A stretch of 64,000 bases of DNA from Bimastos eiseni (GCA_959347315.1 OY365818.1:364367-428366); one strand, 5' to 3'; numbered from the stretch's first letter, positions 36,076 through 49,063 are shown. Made by a program: numbers and translations. Notes: generated by a model not told the origin, from the letters alone.

Positions 36076-38202
36076 CTATTGAATGAACGTCAACACAGCC
36101 CACAGACATAGCAGCAGCTAGATCGATAAGAAAAAGAAGGGCGACGACAACGACGTCGACACAGATGTAGAACAAGATTCCCATTAGTCAGCTGAAAAGA
36201 GTCGATCCAACGACGACGATGACGACGGCGACGACGACGACGACGACGACAAAGCACAACACGCAGCACGCATTCCATTGGCCGGCAAAGGCGACGAAGC
36301 GCCAACGAGAGGCAACGGGATTTCACCTTTGAATGGTTCAAGCTAATCAGTCAGGTAATTAAGCCATGCGGGTCAACATAATTAACCGATCTAAAGACGA
36401 TGTGTTGACCAGTATACGCAATGCGAAAATCTCAACGGTATTGTCTCCTCTAATAAAGCAAACCCAACGCCAAACCTCAGGCAAACAGTAGCAACAGCAG
36501 CAAGCTCTCCTTATTCCCTTTGGCGCCACTCGGTCCCCGCTGCCCTCTCTCATCTTCCCAAGCAGCTGGCTCCATCAAAAAATGGATTAAAAAGATCCGG
36601 AAATAACACACAATACTGTTAACCAACTAATGCGTTCTCCATTCGTTGCGCTCTTTGATACGTCGCAAACATCTTCCAGATTTCTTTGCATGCATTAAAC
36701 GCAGAATCTGATCTGCTTTTTGGTCTCTTTTGCAGACCATTTGTTGCCAACCGTCGCAGAATCAGAGAATCGCACAGTTTGAGCGACGCATTTGCTTAGT
36801 CATCGAAGCAAACAATGTTCAACTATGAAGTGACGAAAATCGTCTTCAGGCATTTCACGACGAAATACAGTCACTTACACATCCGGTCAGGATCGACAAG
36901 ACTGAAAGAACTGTCTGTCACTCAGGTCGTTGTTTAGGTTTGAATGAGTGTCTGTGTTTGCGAGTGTGTCTGTGTGTATCTGTTAATATCTGTCTATGTG
37001 TACGTTTGTTTTGTTTAGTATGATGTGAAGCTCGTGTAAGACACAAGAGAGTGAGTGAGTAAGTAAACATCACTAAATTATTCAGCTGTTAGCAGTCTCA
37101 TCTTGTCACTGAGGCATCGCCTCATCCTCTGCATCCGTCACAGGTCGTTGACCTCCAGGTAGGGCTCAGACGAAGTAACAAAAAGATAAGAATTATCTTA
37201 TTATCAGATACATGATCAGAATCATGACATAGACTACTGTGAGTTGTCCTAACACTTGTTTTGTGTCACATGACAAATGTCACCAGAGAGAGGCTTCAAT
37301 GGAGAAAGACGGATGAAAATACAACAAGAGATGAAGGAGTGGCAGTTCCTGAGAGGATAGCATTTTCTGAAGGAAGTCATCTTAAACCTCAGATAACAAT
37401 TGAGATGATAGGTTTCTGAAAGGTTGATAAGTCAGAAATGACATGTAGCTTATTTGACATATGCTATATCTGCGAAATACTGAGTCAAGACATAAAATAA
37501 AATACCTTGTGCTGATTGCTCCAGAATGATTGGAGCAAGTTATCTGAAAGAGGTCGCTTCAACCTAGCTCACATTTTAATCAATATCGCTCCTTTAAATA
37601 CCATATTCTCCCACATGAAACAGATGGGATGGGATAGCACACTGTCTAAATTCTGAAAAGAGATAGGACCATATATGTTCCAAGATTTGTGAAACGATTG
37701 AATCAAAAATTTATGGAAAATGTAAGAGGACTTTAGAACTGTTTGATTCAAACCCTCTTCAACCTTAGAGTATTTGTTGATGAAAATGAAGTAGACTTGT
37801 CTGATATTGAAGAACTGTAAGTGGACGTGCTGCCTAAGAGACGGTTCGTCTTAACCTAGTGCCACTGACCCATAAATCAGATCAACGAAATCTGTGAAGT
37901 AATGAATGGATTGTTTCCAAATACATAAAAAATAATACTTCCTCGAATGCACGGCTACCAATCATCTTGGATTGGAGGAACAGGAGGACGAGAAGGAGGA
38001 GGAAGAAGGTACAGGGAAATAAGCTGGTGGTACTGGTGGTGGTCGTGGTAAATGGTGATGGTGGTGTGACGCAGGAGGCTCTGTGAATCGAGTCCTCACA
38101 GGTCGATACAAGACATCTTTATTAGTAATGAAGTACCAAACAGCTGCATCTTCATGTGGCATTTGCTTCATGCGATATACAAACCACAATTGATTCCAAA
38201 TG

Positions 38203-38417
38203 AGTGGCACGGTGGCCGATCGGTTAAAGCGGTCGCTCTGGTACCCGGAGAGTGCAGGTTTGACCCTCGTCCGAGGAGTCACTGTGTAGGGACCTTGAGC
38301 AAGTTATTGGCCTACAGAGGTTCTGCAATATAACTGCAATTTGGTCATCGAGACGTGTGTGCACTTCTGAACTCGGTTAGAAGGTGCGATGTTGTATTGT
38401 TGTATTGTATTGTATAA
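38203..38417 (+). mobile_element. tRNA-derived SINE
   Basis: A tRNA-like head carries a polymerase III A box (TGGCCGATCGG, 38213-38223) and a B box (GGTTTGACCCT, 38257-38267) at normal spacing. A body containing GACCTTGAGCAAGTTATTGG follows, recalling the core of several animal SINE families. The end is a TTGTATTG-type simple tail. No clear target duplication was seen. It codes for nothing and depends on a partner LINE for movement. Confidence 0.75.
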
Positions 38418-38419
38418 AC

Positions 38420-41400
38420 TAGATCTGCGCGTTTTACCCTGTAGTGCGGCTTGAGATTTATCGTTCACTGCTCACGAAGATAGAGGCAGGCTTAGGAGCA
38501 GTTACAGATGTCACTATCCTTAACAGACACCACGATCAAACCCGATATAGAGTCCTCAGCGTTAAAGAAAAAGAATTGAGAGACCAGCAGCTGTGAAACT
38601 GAATTCGCTGCCGAATGTTGTCTGCTATTTACGAGAGGTCATAAAAGGAGATGCTTCGGTCGTAAAGCCATCAGGGTCAAAGTCTGATGGACGGCGATAG
38701 AAAAATGAATTAGAGTTCGGTAAGCGTTCATAAAATCAAGCAACAATGTGAACACATAATATGACAATCACAAATAACAGCCACCAGTTCACATGTCTGC
38801 CAGAGATTCATGTATGTCAACTGTGTATTCATATCACATGTCTCAAGTCTGAACTGCTAGAGATTCATATTTATATCATATAACTGACGCAAGCATTAGA
38901 AGCCACGTTTTCCAATAAACCATTTCCTTGCCATTTATTCCTACACTGAACGCAGTTGTCGCCTAAACGCGACATGTCTTCATTTACTGGTCTTTGGAAA
39001 TTCTAGGGTGTCCAATTTCTAACGTTTAGAATGAGATCCTGTCTTTGAGTGTTTAAAATCCCCAAATCGAAAAAAAACGTCAATTGCATAGAGCTAGTTC
39101 TGTTTTGGGTTGATAGAGTAAAAAGATCTTAAACAAAGTAAATCTATAAAAAAATGTGCATAAACTGGGGGCGGGGGCACAGATTCATTTCAAGCTGTTT
39201 TGGTATCGCCAATGGGCTTCCAGTAAACCGCTGGATGTAGGAACCATTTTAAGCTTCACATAAACCTAATGCAAGAGTGTTGCTGTCGTGTTGAGAGATT
39301 TCAGTGTCATTGTCGTCTTATCGCTGACAAAAATCTCTCTATCATATTCACACCGTTGATGAACTCCTCTCATGGAATTCGTGTCCAGATTAAAATATAG
39401 CATCAAATGTCTTGACACATTTCTATTCTGTGCATTAGGTCGTAATGGACACCAATATGCATGGCGCGGCAGGTATATCTACATAAAAATCTCTGTAGAT
39501 TATAACGTGCTGCAAATGCGATTTCGCCAAACTAATAACGCTCATCCCATCGTTTCTTCCCAGCTCCTTCCGTCACGTTTGCCATTTTCCAATCAGCAGT
39601 TCGTCCGCTGGATATAAATGCCCATCGTCTCCACGTCAGCATCTCTGAGCGCGGGCGGAGTTTTTTATCTGCCGGAAAAATCAACATCTTCAAAGACTGT
39701 CGTCTGGAGCCACACATTATGCATCTAATCCAGTTAGATACTGATGACTTGGGTAATCTGGCGTAACTTCATAATCAACAACGTTCCAACCCTAGCAACA
39801 GCTGTAAGCCTACCTAGTATATCTGAGTCTCCGATAAATCCGTAGCTATGTCCCTATGGTGCATTATTACAGTCCAGTCACGAAATTCAAAGCTGCGATA
39901 ATGTCTGAGGACAAAGCTGACAGTCTGTCCACAGAGAATGAATGCATCGTCACTTGGAAGGGAGATCAGGCTTTCAACTTTATGAGTTTTGGTCAAGGAG
40001 AAGGAAGGCATTGCCGCCGAGTCAAGTACTGAGCATAAAAATTAAACAAATAGACAATGTCTATCAGAGGTTTGCAAAGAAGAATGAAAAAGATTGAAGG
40101 GGGATGAACAGAAGAAAGAAGATAAAATCATCTCTTCTCTCTCCGGGGAAACCATAGAACTGTCTGCATTAAATGACTCGTAGTCCGTATGGAGCGTATC
40201 TCAAACTTAACAAATGGTCAAACGTTGCAAAGAGAGTCAAAGGATGAAGACAACTTCGAAAATGTCAATGGCGTGTTTACAAGCAAACGGTTTCTCACAC
40301 AGACAATTAACCATACGTCAAGCAAAGAAACAAATGTGACGATGTAACACATTGCTATTGATGAAAAATAATTACCAAAATAATAATCGATTACATAGCT
40401 GTCAGTTTCTAGGTGCATCAAACCATTTTGTATCATAGTCTCTGAGGTACTCACAAAAACGCCACGTCACATGTGAATTGGATAATTCAAAGACAGATAT
40501 TTTAGACTAGTTTCTAAAGTGTCAGACAATGTATGTAAATCTTCGAAAATTTCTCAGTCTTCACAAATATTGCGTCAGGGAACCAGCTTATTCACCGGCG
40601 CTATTGCAAACCAGGTTGGCAATGGCCGACAGCCAAAGACCGCAGTAGCGATGTTGAGGTGGCTAAAACAACGGCTCGCCCTCTTTCGGGCAAATAAGTA
40701 GAACATGAGATGCTGCTGCTGCTACTGTTGTCGCTCGTGTCATCTGACACCTTGTAACCTAGTCGTAACATCAACCTATAACCAATACACAGCGCTGACA
40801 AGACTGATAAGTTCAACGTTTCCTTCAGACAGCAACTGTGCATAGATTCATGCATAAAATATCAACTTTCAAACTGCCTTCGCGATTTCCCTGAGAGCCG
40901 TAAAGCGAGTTGACATATGGAAGCTGGGAATGAATGACAGAAGCAAATCCCTTACGACGACAAATGATGCACTGCGCATGCGTTAGGAACCGTGGTCTGT
41001 CTATCCCTCTTTCTCCCAAACACTCTGACGCGTGTGGCAGTTCTTAAAGGTCAACACAAAATGTACTGACAAGCAGAAATATATACAGGTCGCATCGGCA
41101 GACAGGACAAAAAGCAAAGGGAAAGCATTTGAATTGGGCTCCAGTTCAACTGCGATCCACAACGTTCTATAGAGTTGACGAGTAAACGTAGACTGCGCAC
41201 TCCTTGCACTGGTCCATCCTTCGAAAAATATTCTCATTTAGACCTGGAAATGGCGCCTATAGAGACCTCTGTTCGACCTCGGCTGTTGTCACTGCTCTAT
41301 AGAAATCCTTTCACTATTATTACACACGAGATTCGTCAGGATCGAAAATGGTTCCGGAGAATTGTATAATATGTCTGGATTGGACGAATCTGATTCAGTT

Positions 41401-41470
41401 TATCAGAGAGAGGGAAAGAAAGAAAAGCGACCGCAACAAAGAATTTCTGGCATTTGAAATGATGATATGT
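38420..41470. other. No gene or named element recognised
   Basis: Ordinary unique-looking sequence. The only motif I would point to is an NRF1-like palindrome TGCGCATGCG at 40973-40982. Confidence 0.3.
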
Positions 41471-41471
41471 T

Positions 41472-41474
41472 GGC

Positions 41475-41538
<64 letters not shown>

Positions 41539-41626
41539 TTTCCCCGAGGTACAAATGATCCCTTGGGATTCAAAAATTTATTATTATTATTAGTAGTATT
41601 ATTATTATTGCTATTATTATTAATAC

Positions 41627-41665
<39 letters not shown>
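41472..41665. repeat. Two (ATT)n runs
   Basis: (ATT)n at 41472-41538 and again at about 41580-41665. They are separated by a segment with CCCTTGGGATTCAAAAATTT, a sequence type that often precedes the tail of RTE-like LINEs. That link is inference. Confidence 0.9.
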
Positions 41666-41782
41666 GCTGTTATCGCCCATGTGGGTGAGCTAAGTGAGTG
41701 GTGGCAATGTCCCGACGAGGTAGGCGACGTTTCCACGCTGAAGAGCAACCGAGATACGTTGGAACAGAAATGACGTCTCCAT

Positions 41783-41960
41783 TGGATTATATTATTAATA
41801 TCAATAAAAATAATATTTTATTACTATTGCTATTATTATTAATATCAATAAAAATAATATTTTATTATTATTGCTATTATTTTCATTATTATTGTTACTT
41901 TAAATTTATTTATTTATTTTTATTACAATTTTTAATTTATTTATTAATTATTTTTATTAT
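41783..41960. repeat. AT-rich stretch with a ~54-bp tandem duplication
   Basis: A unit containing AATATCAATAAAAATAATA and ending TATTGCTATT occurs twice in succession, followed by TTTA/TTAT runs. Confidence 0.8.
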
Positions 41961-42282
41961 TATTATTTGTATGATTATCATCATCGTCGTCGTCGTTATC
42001 TTCATCTTCATCATTATCATCGTCCCTGTTGTTATCGTTGCTCCTGTTGTTGTTTTTCTTCAGAAGCAATCTTCATTTGATATGCCTTCCATCTCTGGTG
42101 ACTTTCTAATACTCATCTTAGGACAGGATAAAGAGTACCTGGTTTGACATGTGCTTAGACAGACAATGACCCTTCGTCCACACACATACGGAAGCATCGA
42201 GTCTTTCCAACTTCGCTTTCATTTAAGGCTTAAACACTCATCTTCACCCTCTTCTTCCTCTTCTTCTTTTTCTTCTCCTTAG

Positions 42283-42580
42283 ATTGGTCTTTTTGAATGA
42301 AGAGGTGGCGCTATACAAATGGCGTTTACATGATGACGTCTCCCAGAGGCGGGATGGCCATTTGACAAGCGCCTTCTACAATGGACTTCTGTATTCGTTG
42401 AATGAGACGACGGTGCATGAGTCCATGGAATTCTCTGTGAATGTGTATGGGCGCAACGGCGACATCAGCGACTCTCTTTCTCTACATTCTCAAATAGTGG
42501 CCAACGTTCGTATATTGTATGGCAGCAGCAACAGCAGCTGCGACGGAGGCAATGACTTCGAGAGACATACGGTCTTGTGA
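42283..42580 (+). other. Possible 3' terminal coding exon (unrecognised)
   Basis: A very strong acceptor-like sequence, a long CTT-rich tract ending TTCTCCTTAG, precedes 99 open codons ending at TGA 42578-42580. The encoded stretch (FLNEEVALYKWRLHDDV..., ...FSVNVYGRNGDISDSLS...) is not low complexity and I do not recognise it. The tract could equally be a microsatellite that mimics an acceptor, and the GGCGCTATACAAATG motif inside suggests retroposon sequence. Confidence 0.2.
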
Positions 42581-43997
42581 ATTAGAGGGAGAGCGAAACC
42601 ATTGCCCGATTCCGACCTCACTTGGCATCGGATCAATATTCCTAACACGACCACCATATCCACCGTCTCTTCCTGATACATTGAAAGACTATAACATCTG
42701 GCTGTGTACCACCTCCTATCTATGTCACGCTCTGTCAGTGTACCACCTACTATTTATGTCACACTGTGTCAGCGTGTCACTTGACTATTTGGCGCTGTCA
42801 GCCATGATCTCTATCGCACTCACCCACCCACGCACCCATCCATCCTACCCAAACACACACGTCCACTCACACACCCACTCACACCCACTTACCCCCCAAA
42901 ACAACCAGAGTTTAAGGTCCGTCGTTCTTCAGCACACAATATGTACATTTTGTAGCTGTTGACCTATTCCAGTTGGAAATTGAGGTCGGGATGCATCTGA
43001 AGATTCTGAACCCTTGACCTGTCTCATGAATAAACATGAGAATGTCCATAAAGGTGGGTGGCATCGTTGTCAACAATAAAATCAATTGAATGCTTCCGTC
43101 CTGCAGTCGATACTTTTGAAACCTTTTGACCATCGGTTGATGATCGAATGGCTACATTCAAGTCCGGCTTTTACGACTTCCAGAAATTACTGGACATGTT
43201 TTATCCGAAACACCAAGTTCTGTTGTTCAGCTGCTGCTGCTTTTCTGGTCCACTTCTGGTCTGCATTAGCTTCAGGCGTCCATGAATTTCCAATAAGTTG
43301 GATGGAGCGATTGCGCCACGAAACACTAACACCGCTCCGACAATTTCTATGTTCAGACTAATATCAAAGAAAGCTATCTCGAAGCCAATGTCACAATGAG
43401 TCTTTGATCGAAGGTCTTTCATTTGAAATATTGAATGACTAATTACGTTGAAATGTCGGACTTGTGTACAACCAAAAATGGTCCGCAGAATCAACTGTAT
43501 AAAATTTTAATCTGTTTTGGAAACATTCGTAAATTAGAGATGAACCTGTTTGCTGCCAACTCTATTGATGCTTGAAATCCAAACCACAGATCCCACGAGA
43601 GGGAAGATTTCAGGTGAGCCCTACTCTGGTGCGTGGACGCATCAGTATTCATCTACCCATCTTTATGTCTTCCTGATCATCCAACCTCTTATCCATCTTA
43701 TTTTCTATCCATCCAACCTTCTGATAGTACGGCTAAGTAAGAAATTGCTAAAAATGCTAAATTGAAAGCGAGTCCATTGATTTAAATACATTTCACAAAC
43801 GAATACGCGACGAAATTTAGAATTGAGTTGAAGAGCCTTTTAGAGACTATTACTTTCTACTGTTTGCACTTTTAGATTATGAATTACAGAGAAAAATAGA
43901 AATATGGACAAACGTTCGCGATGTCACCTGGAGACTTAACAACTGCTTAAATTAATTGACCAGTCAGATTCTATTATGTCACATGACGTTTTGGTTC

Positions 43998-44060
43998 ATG
44001 AATGATATGCAAATGATATGCAAATGATATGCAAATGATATGCAAGTGATGTGCATACAT
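43998..44060. repeat. 11-bp array AATGATATGCA
   Basis: About four to five copies of AATGATATGCA, decaying into ATGTGCATAC. Confidence 0.9.
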
Positions 44061-44716
44061 GCATATGCAAGTCTGTTTATCAGGACACCTATAGCTTCGT
44101 GTATTCATTTTGACATATAATTATCAATACTAGATTATTGCCAGTAAATATTGTTGAAAGCGGGTTTTGAGATCATCTATGAGAATTTCATATACTCACG
44201 AACAAAGGCATGATCGGTTACCAGTTGGTCAATTCAATCCTAATCCCGAGATTAGTGATAATATCGTAAGGTGACAAAGAACTGCCTTCAAGGAGACTTG
44301 CATGTACGAACGGAGGAGACAACGAATGGAGGCGATTCAATAAATGTGGCAATAGCGTAATATTTATGGCTTCAAGACATAGAAATGCGACACGAAGACT
44401 CGTGCGTTGTGTTGGATTTATTCCAGCGAGGTGTTTGGAGCTAACCGCGGTGGCGTGAAATGTTTTTCACCTTGAACCAAACGACGAAGTGTGAAACATC
44501 GTCACGGAATATGTGGACACCATGACAGACACACATACACTTCTTCTTCTTCTCTTCGCTTATATTAGAAATTGTGCGGCGACTTTTATTGTCCTGGCTC
44601 TACGCACCTTCGGCCAACATGTAAAAAACAACTACGTGGAGCATTTGGTGATAAAGAAGAAACGGAGGCGGGAGGCGTTATGGGAAGAACGTTGCAGTTT
44701 GTAGGATGAAGAATGT

Positions 44717-45387
44717 TCAGCTGGTCAGAAGACTGGCAAACGCCCCTCTTTAATGTCAACAGTAACGCATTCTTCTGGGAAGTGAAAAAAGCGAGTTTTC
44801 ATATGAAGTGGAGGGTTATGTATTGAAAGTGAATGAGGAGGAAAGGGATTTGGGAATGAACACGCATAAGAGTGCAAAAGCTTCAAGACAATGCGCTGAA
44901 GCAGCAAAGAAGGTGAATTCAACTGTAGATATGATTAAAAGGTTAATGATCATCCGACACATGGATACAATACCAAGGTTATGAAAATCCCTGATTAGAT
45001 CACAGTTGGAATGCTACATCCAGGTATGGAATCCATATCTAAAACATGGCACCGGAAAGCTGGATCAAGTGTTAAGAAGAGCTGCAAAAATAAGATGACT
45101 TTAAAAAAACTAAGCCATGAAGAAAGGTTGAATTTGTGTAGACTCACAACACTGGAGATAAGGTGGAGCAGAGGAGACAGAAATTATAATTGTAATTGAA
45201 GCTTATAAGATTATCACTGGAAGTGAAGCACCACAGCGGGTGAGGTTATTTGAAGAATAGCTCCAGGCTAAGCAACTCGGGACACAGGTATAAAGAATTT
45301 AGGAAGCCAACTGGAAATTGGGCAGACATTCTTCAGTGCGGAGTTGTAGACTTATGGAATGGTTTGCATTGCAGCACACGCATACTC

Positions 45388-45428
<41 letters not shown>

Positions 45429-45520
45429 TCATCTTGCTCTCTCTCTGAGGAGACTGTCGCAGCTTTTAAGGGGAAGCTATGAGAGAGGCTATTAAAAGTT
45501 ACAGGAAGCGGTTCTAACGT
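44717..45520 (+). pseudogene. Decayed CR1-like LINE ORF2, distal part
   Basis: The longest LINE remnant in the window, about 800 bp. Plus-strand frames give, in order: DWQTPL-FNVNS, ERDLGMN, QCAEAAKKVN, DMIKRLM, LIRSQLECYIQVWNPYLK, LDQVLRRAAKIR, EAYKIITGSE, VVDLWNGL and EETVAAFKGKL. This is the distal reverse-transcriptase and C-terminal order of CR1/Jockey-superfamily ORF2 proteins. Several in-frame stops and frameshifts are present, and a (CTGT)n microsatellite (45387-45420) splits the last two blocks. It is dead. The same family lies at 10089 and 22307. Confidence 0.85.
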
Positions 45521-45875
45521 CTTCGGAACCAATTTAAAGCTTTGTTACATTGAGCAACCATCTGTAATTAGCAACTACCCTAAAGAACAAAAGACCTACC
45601 GACGTTGTTCATATGTATGCGTATCTCATCAATTTCTGATTCCAGTTCCAGAGAAACTGTTTCTTCAATCATTGCGCATCTCAAAGTAATTCGTCTTAGA
45701 CAGAATCAACTACACAATAAATCTGTTTGAATTTCGTAAATAAATGACGTTGATGCATTTTCGTTGAATCCGTTGGCGTCGGATGCGTCGGTCTTTTCCT
45801 CACGACTGAAACATAGTCGCTGGCACCACCGAATCCGCCCAAAACTCTGCGATTATGTAGCGCGGTGACCGAACA

Positions 45876-46079
45876 ATGAAACGTTATTCGTGCATAAGGA
45901 GAATTTATGGCGATGAGGCACAGGATGAGCTGATAATGACAGCGAAGCAACTTCTCAAGCAAACTGACCGCAGGCTGGACAGTGGACAAAAACTGGACAT
46001 GCCTGTTGGATACTATTACGACGGACATTCTGCCCAGGGCAACGGTTGGAACGGTGGTCAAATCATTCCAATTTTACAG
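45876..46079 (+). other. Possible first coding exon (unrecognised, weak)
   Basis: An ATG with A at -3 opens 68 codons (MKRYSCIRRIYGDEAQDELI...) reaching an ACAG/GTAGCA donor-like site. The sequence is not repetitive, but the donor is weak and an overlapping 121-codon frame runs on the other strand. No known domain was seen. Confidence 0.15.
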
Positions 46080-46739
46080 GTAGCAGTCGGTTGATTTTGG
46101 AAGCTGTGCATGGCCTTAAATTGGGGCTCTTATTATTATCCAGTGGACGCTGATGTTCGAGGAACGAAGGAAGGACGAAGTGGAAGTGGAAATGTTGGGT
46201 CACTGCCAGCTAAATGAAGAAGCTTTTGAGAGATGGATTGCATTCTATTACAAGCAATGCATTGGTTAAGAACAGAGATTTAAGAAGACAGGATCGAATG
46301 CATTAATGTCTGCATGCGTTCTCATACACGCAGAGCAGATTTTAAGAAACTGGATGTCTGAAGGAGTCGGGAGATTCTTAGTACTTGTAAGATAGACTGA
46401 CAATGTTTCCTCTGTGTAACATTCCACACAGTTAAGACCATCTGTGACAGATTGATTAAGAAAACGGTCCACAAGAGAACTCTCCGGTGATTCGCTTTAA
46501 TTCTGATCTACAGATTAATGCAGCGCTAAAAAAACAAGTAGGCCATCATCAGAAGACAGATTACAATACAATACAACATTGAACTGTAATTTGAAATTGC
46601 CATTCCTATAATTAATTCAGACGGTCAGTGGGAAAATCATTGGGAGGCTAAGTTCGGGTTTGATCCCAAGTTCAGATGTAGGAGTCAGGCAGATAGACAG
46701 CAAAAGTGAATGTTGTATTGAATTGGAGCGAGGAGAAGA

Positions 46740-46850
46740 GTGAGAGGGAAACCAGGAGAGAAATTGTGGAGATATATTGTGAAGATATTATATTGTGAAG
46801 ATATCTTGTAGAGATATATTGTGGAGATATATTGTGAAGATATTGGTGCA
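46740..46850. repeat. Degenerate minisatellite, core AGATATATTGTGAAG
   Basis: Six or so units of 15-20 bp built on GAGATATATTGTGRAG. Confidence 0.85.
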
Positions 46851-47435
46851 TCTTTTGGAACACAGAGATATTTCTGTTTAAGGAACTTTATCGTTGTAAT
46901 GTTTTCTACAGCGAAAACCCGTATTCACCGCATATTCAGATCCAGATGTGTATGCAATGCAAGCGGGCATGCTAAGTGGTCGTCGTCAGATCCTAATGAT
47001 CTGCATGCTGTGGTATTAGACGAAGAGAGAACAGGTCTTCTGTGAGAGCAGCAATTCACTTGTCATTCTGTGGACATTCCGCTTGGACCATAGACTATCA
47101 AACGTCTGACACAAGTGTCTGTTCTCGACCTGTCAATCAGATCGTAGAGAAGCTCAAGATGGATAAACAACGGACTCAAGATCCAAACATCTCGCATCGG
47201 GGATCATTTGCTTTTTCCGACGATTTGTGTGCAAACTAAGGAATAAGTTGCTTTTGACGGATCTAAAACAAAATGACGAACTGCATCAACAACCTTTGTT
47301 GCTGATGCTTGTAGCCTTGTAGGCCTACTCTCGTGACGGAGCGAACGGTTACTGCTAAGATGTCACAAATTTTACAACCATGCTCAACAAATGATGGTGG
47401 TCAGTTGCAATTTAGCATATGTGTGATAACATGGA

Positions 47436-47503
47436 CAATCAGCGTCGCCTTACTCCTTTATCCAGGCTTGGGACTGGCACTGCAGTACTGCAAGCAGTGT
47501 AGA
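47436..47503 (+). repeat. Dispersed repeat, copy B
   Basis: Carries the core TTTATCCAGGCTTGGGACTG shared with 9406-9492 and, in reverse orientation, 52150-52238. Confidence 0.6.
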
Positions 47504-47892
47504 TGTTGTAAGCCTACAATCAATGACCAGATGCGTCTGTACTTGCATCTGTAGCTGCTAGAAAAGATGACATATACTGATGAGAAAGCAATCGCTATCA
47601 GGTGCAATTGTCAGTTATCTTCTGAAGTCGTTAATTGAATGCAAAGTAAATCCACTTCATAAGAAAGAGTTAGGAAATCTAAAAAGAAGACCTTTGGTGA
47701 TTAGTTTTATTCAAGATACAACACTTCCAAAAACAATGGAGCAGTCATTTCGGATCTGACGTCAAGATACTTTCCAGCAACGATGACCAAACCTTGACGT
47801 TAATCCGTGACCTGTTGTTTGTCGAATAAATTAAGACAAGACGTTTCTCTGGGGAAATTGCATCTTTGCACCGGTTTATAGGAAAAATCGTC

Positions 47893-48290
47893 AGAGGCAG
47901 AGAGAGGGAGAGAGACGGAGAGAGGGAGAGAGACGGAGAGAGGGAGAGAGAGACGGAGAGAGGGAGAGAGACGGAGAGAGGGAGAGAGACGGAGAGAGGG
48001 AGAGAGAGACGGAGAGAGGGAGAGAGACGGAGAGACGGAGAGAGAGACGGAGAGAGGGAGAGAGACGGAGAGAGGGAGAGAGACGGAGAGAGGGAGAGAG
48101 AGACGGAGAGAGGGAGAGAGACGGAGAGAGGGAGAGAGAGACGGAGAGAGGGAGACAGGGAGGGAGGGAGAGAGGGAAGGAGACAGGGAGACAGAGAGAC
48201 AGGGAGGGCGACAGGGAGAGAGGGAGAGAGGGCGCGAGGGAGAGAGACGGAGTGAGGGAGAGAGGGAGGGAGAGAGGGAGGGAGAGAGGA
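47893..48290. repeat. 18/20-bp GA-rich minisatellite with higher-order period
   Basis: Units GGAGAGAGGGAGAGAGAC (18 bp) and a version two bases longer (20 bp) alternate. Spacing between successive AC marks runs 18, 20, 18, 18, 20, 18 and so on, so a 56-bp trimer recurs. It decays into GGGAGGGAGAGA after 48150. Confidence 0.92.
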
Positions 48291-48539
48291 AGGTGGTCAC
48301 CGACAAGAAATTATTATGCCATCCAGCTGCTAAATATTGATGAAGGCAGCGACGGCATCGGCGGCATCAGACGCGGATCATTTTTCATAGGGAAGCCGAT
48401 GCAATGGGGAGCAGAAGGATGCGCTTTTGCCTGAACAGACATAAGCCAAGACGAAATCCCACAAACAAATCACAACAACGACGACGACGAGCAAGGGCCA
48501 GCAAAGAACGAGATCCCCACTGAACAACACATCGTCCAT

Positions 48540-48700
48540 TCGCACACGCTGACCCACCGACACACATACACAGACAGAGAGAGAGAGAGAGAAGCACACA
48601 CACACGGACACATACACACAGACACACACATACACACAGACACAGACACGGACTGACCGATAAACAGACACACACAAAGACAGACACACACAGAGAGCAA
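48540..48700. repeat. (CACA/CAGA)n tract
   Basis: Irregular ACACACAGAC units. The Val/Cys-rich minus frames are artefacts. Confidence 0.88.
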
Positions 48701-48775
48701 CAGAGGCACGCCCAAAGCCAATCCCATAATGCTACTCAATAATGACTAAAGTTGCAGAGGTGTCCTTTGGAAGAC

Positions 48776-49063
48776 ATGCGGACGGAGGCTCTGGCCCTCT
48801 TCACCCCTCTCCTCGCCCTCTTATCAACAGTACACGGACCTTGTTACGTAGTCCTTTTCCCCTCCGGCGTTTTCCCGTCGGTGGCAGCGCCTCCTCCTCC
48901 TCCTCCTCCTTCTCCTTCTCCTCCTCCTCCTCCTCCTCCTCCTCTTCGATTGCCATCGACTACCAGACGACGATCATTATTTTACGGTGAGAGACTCATT
49001 GAAGGCGACCAGCGACCATTTTCAATAGCGCTTCTCGTCGAAATGACGCTGAATGAAGCAACG
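48776..49063 (+). CDS. Candidate first coding exon of a secreted or membrane protein
   Basis: The ATG at 48776 (G at -3) opens 96 codons that end exactly at a good donor, GCAACG/GTGAGT (49063/49064), in phase 0. The first 25-30 residues (MRTEALALFTPLLALLSTVHG...) have the shape of a signal peptide: a charged start, a leucine-rich core, then small residues. A proline run encoded by (CCT)n follows, then an ordinary mixed segment ending in ALLVEMTLNEAT. I do not recognise the family and could not find the next exon before or after the assembly gap. The (CCT)n makes a chance frame possible. Confidence 0.3.

Noticed and set aside
36718..36830. Strong acceptor TTTGGTCTCTTTTGCAG followed by 31 open codons
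   Set aside because: No start, no donor and no partner exon; pyrimidine tracts ending in CAG are expected by chance here.
45696..46061. 121-codon minus frame
   Set aside because: Begins at a non-ATG codon, overlaps another open frame and shows no domain.
47800..48306. 168-codon Ser-Leu-Pro minus frame and Arg-Glu plus frame
   Set aside because: Translations of the 18/20-bp minisatellite.
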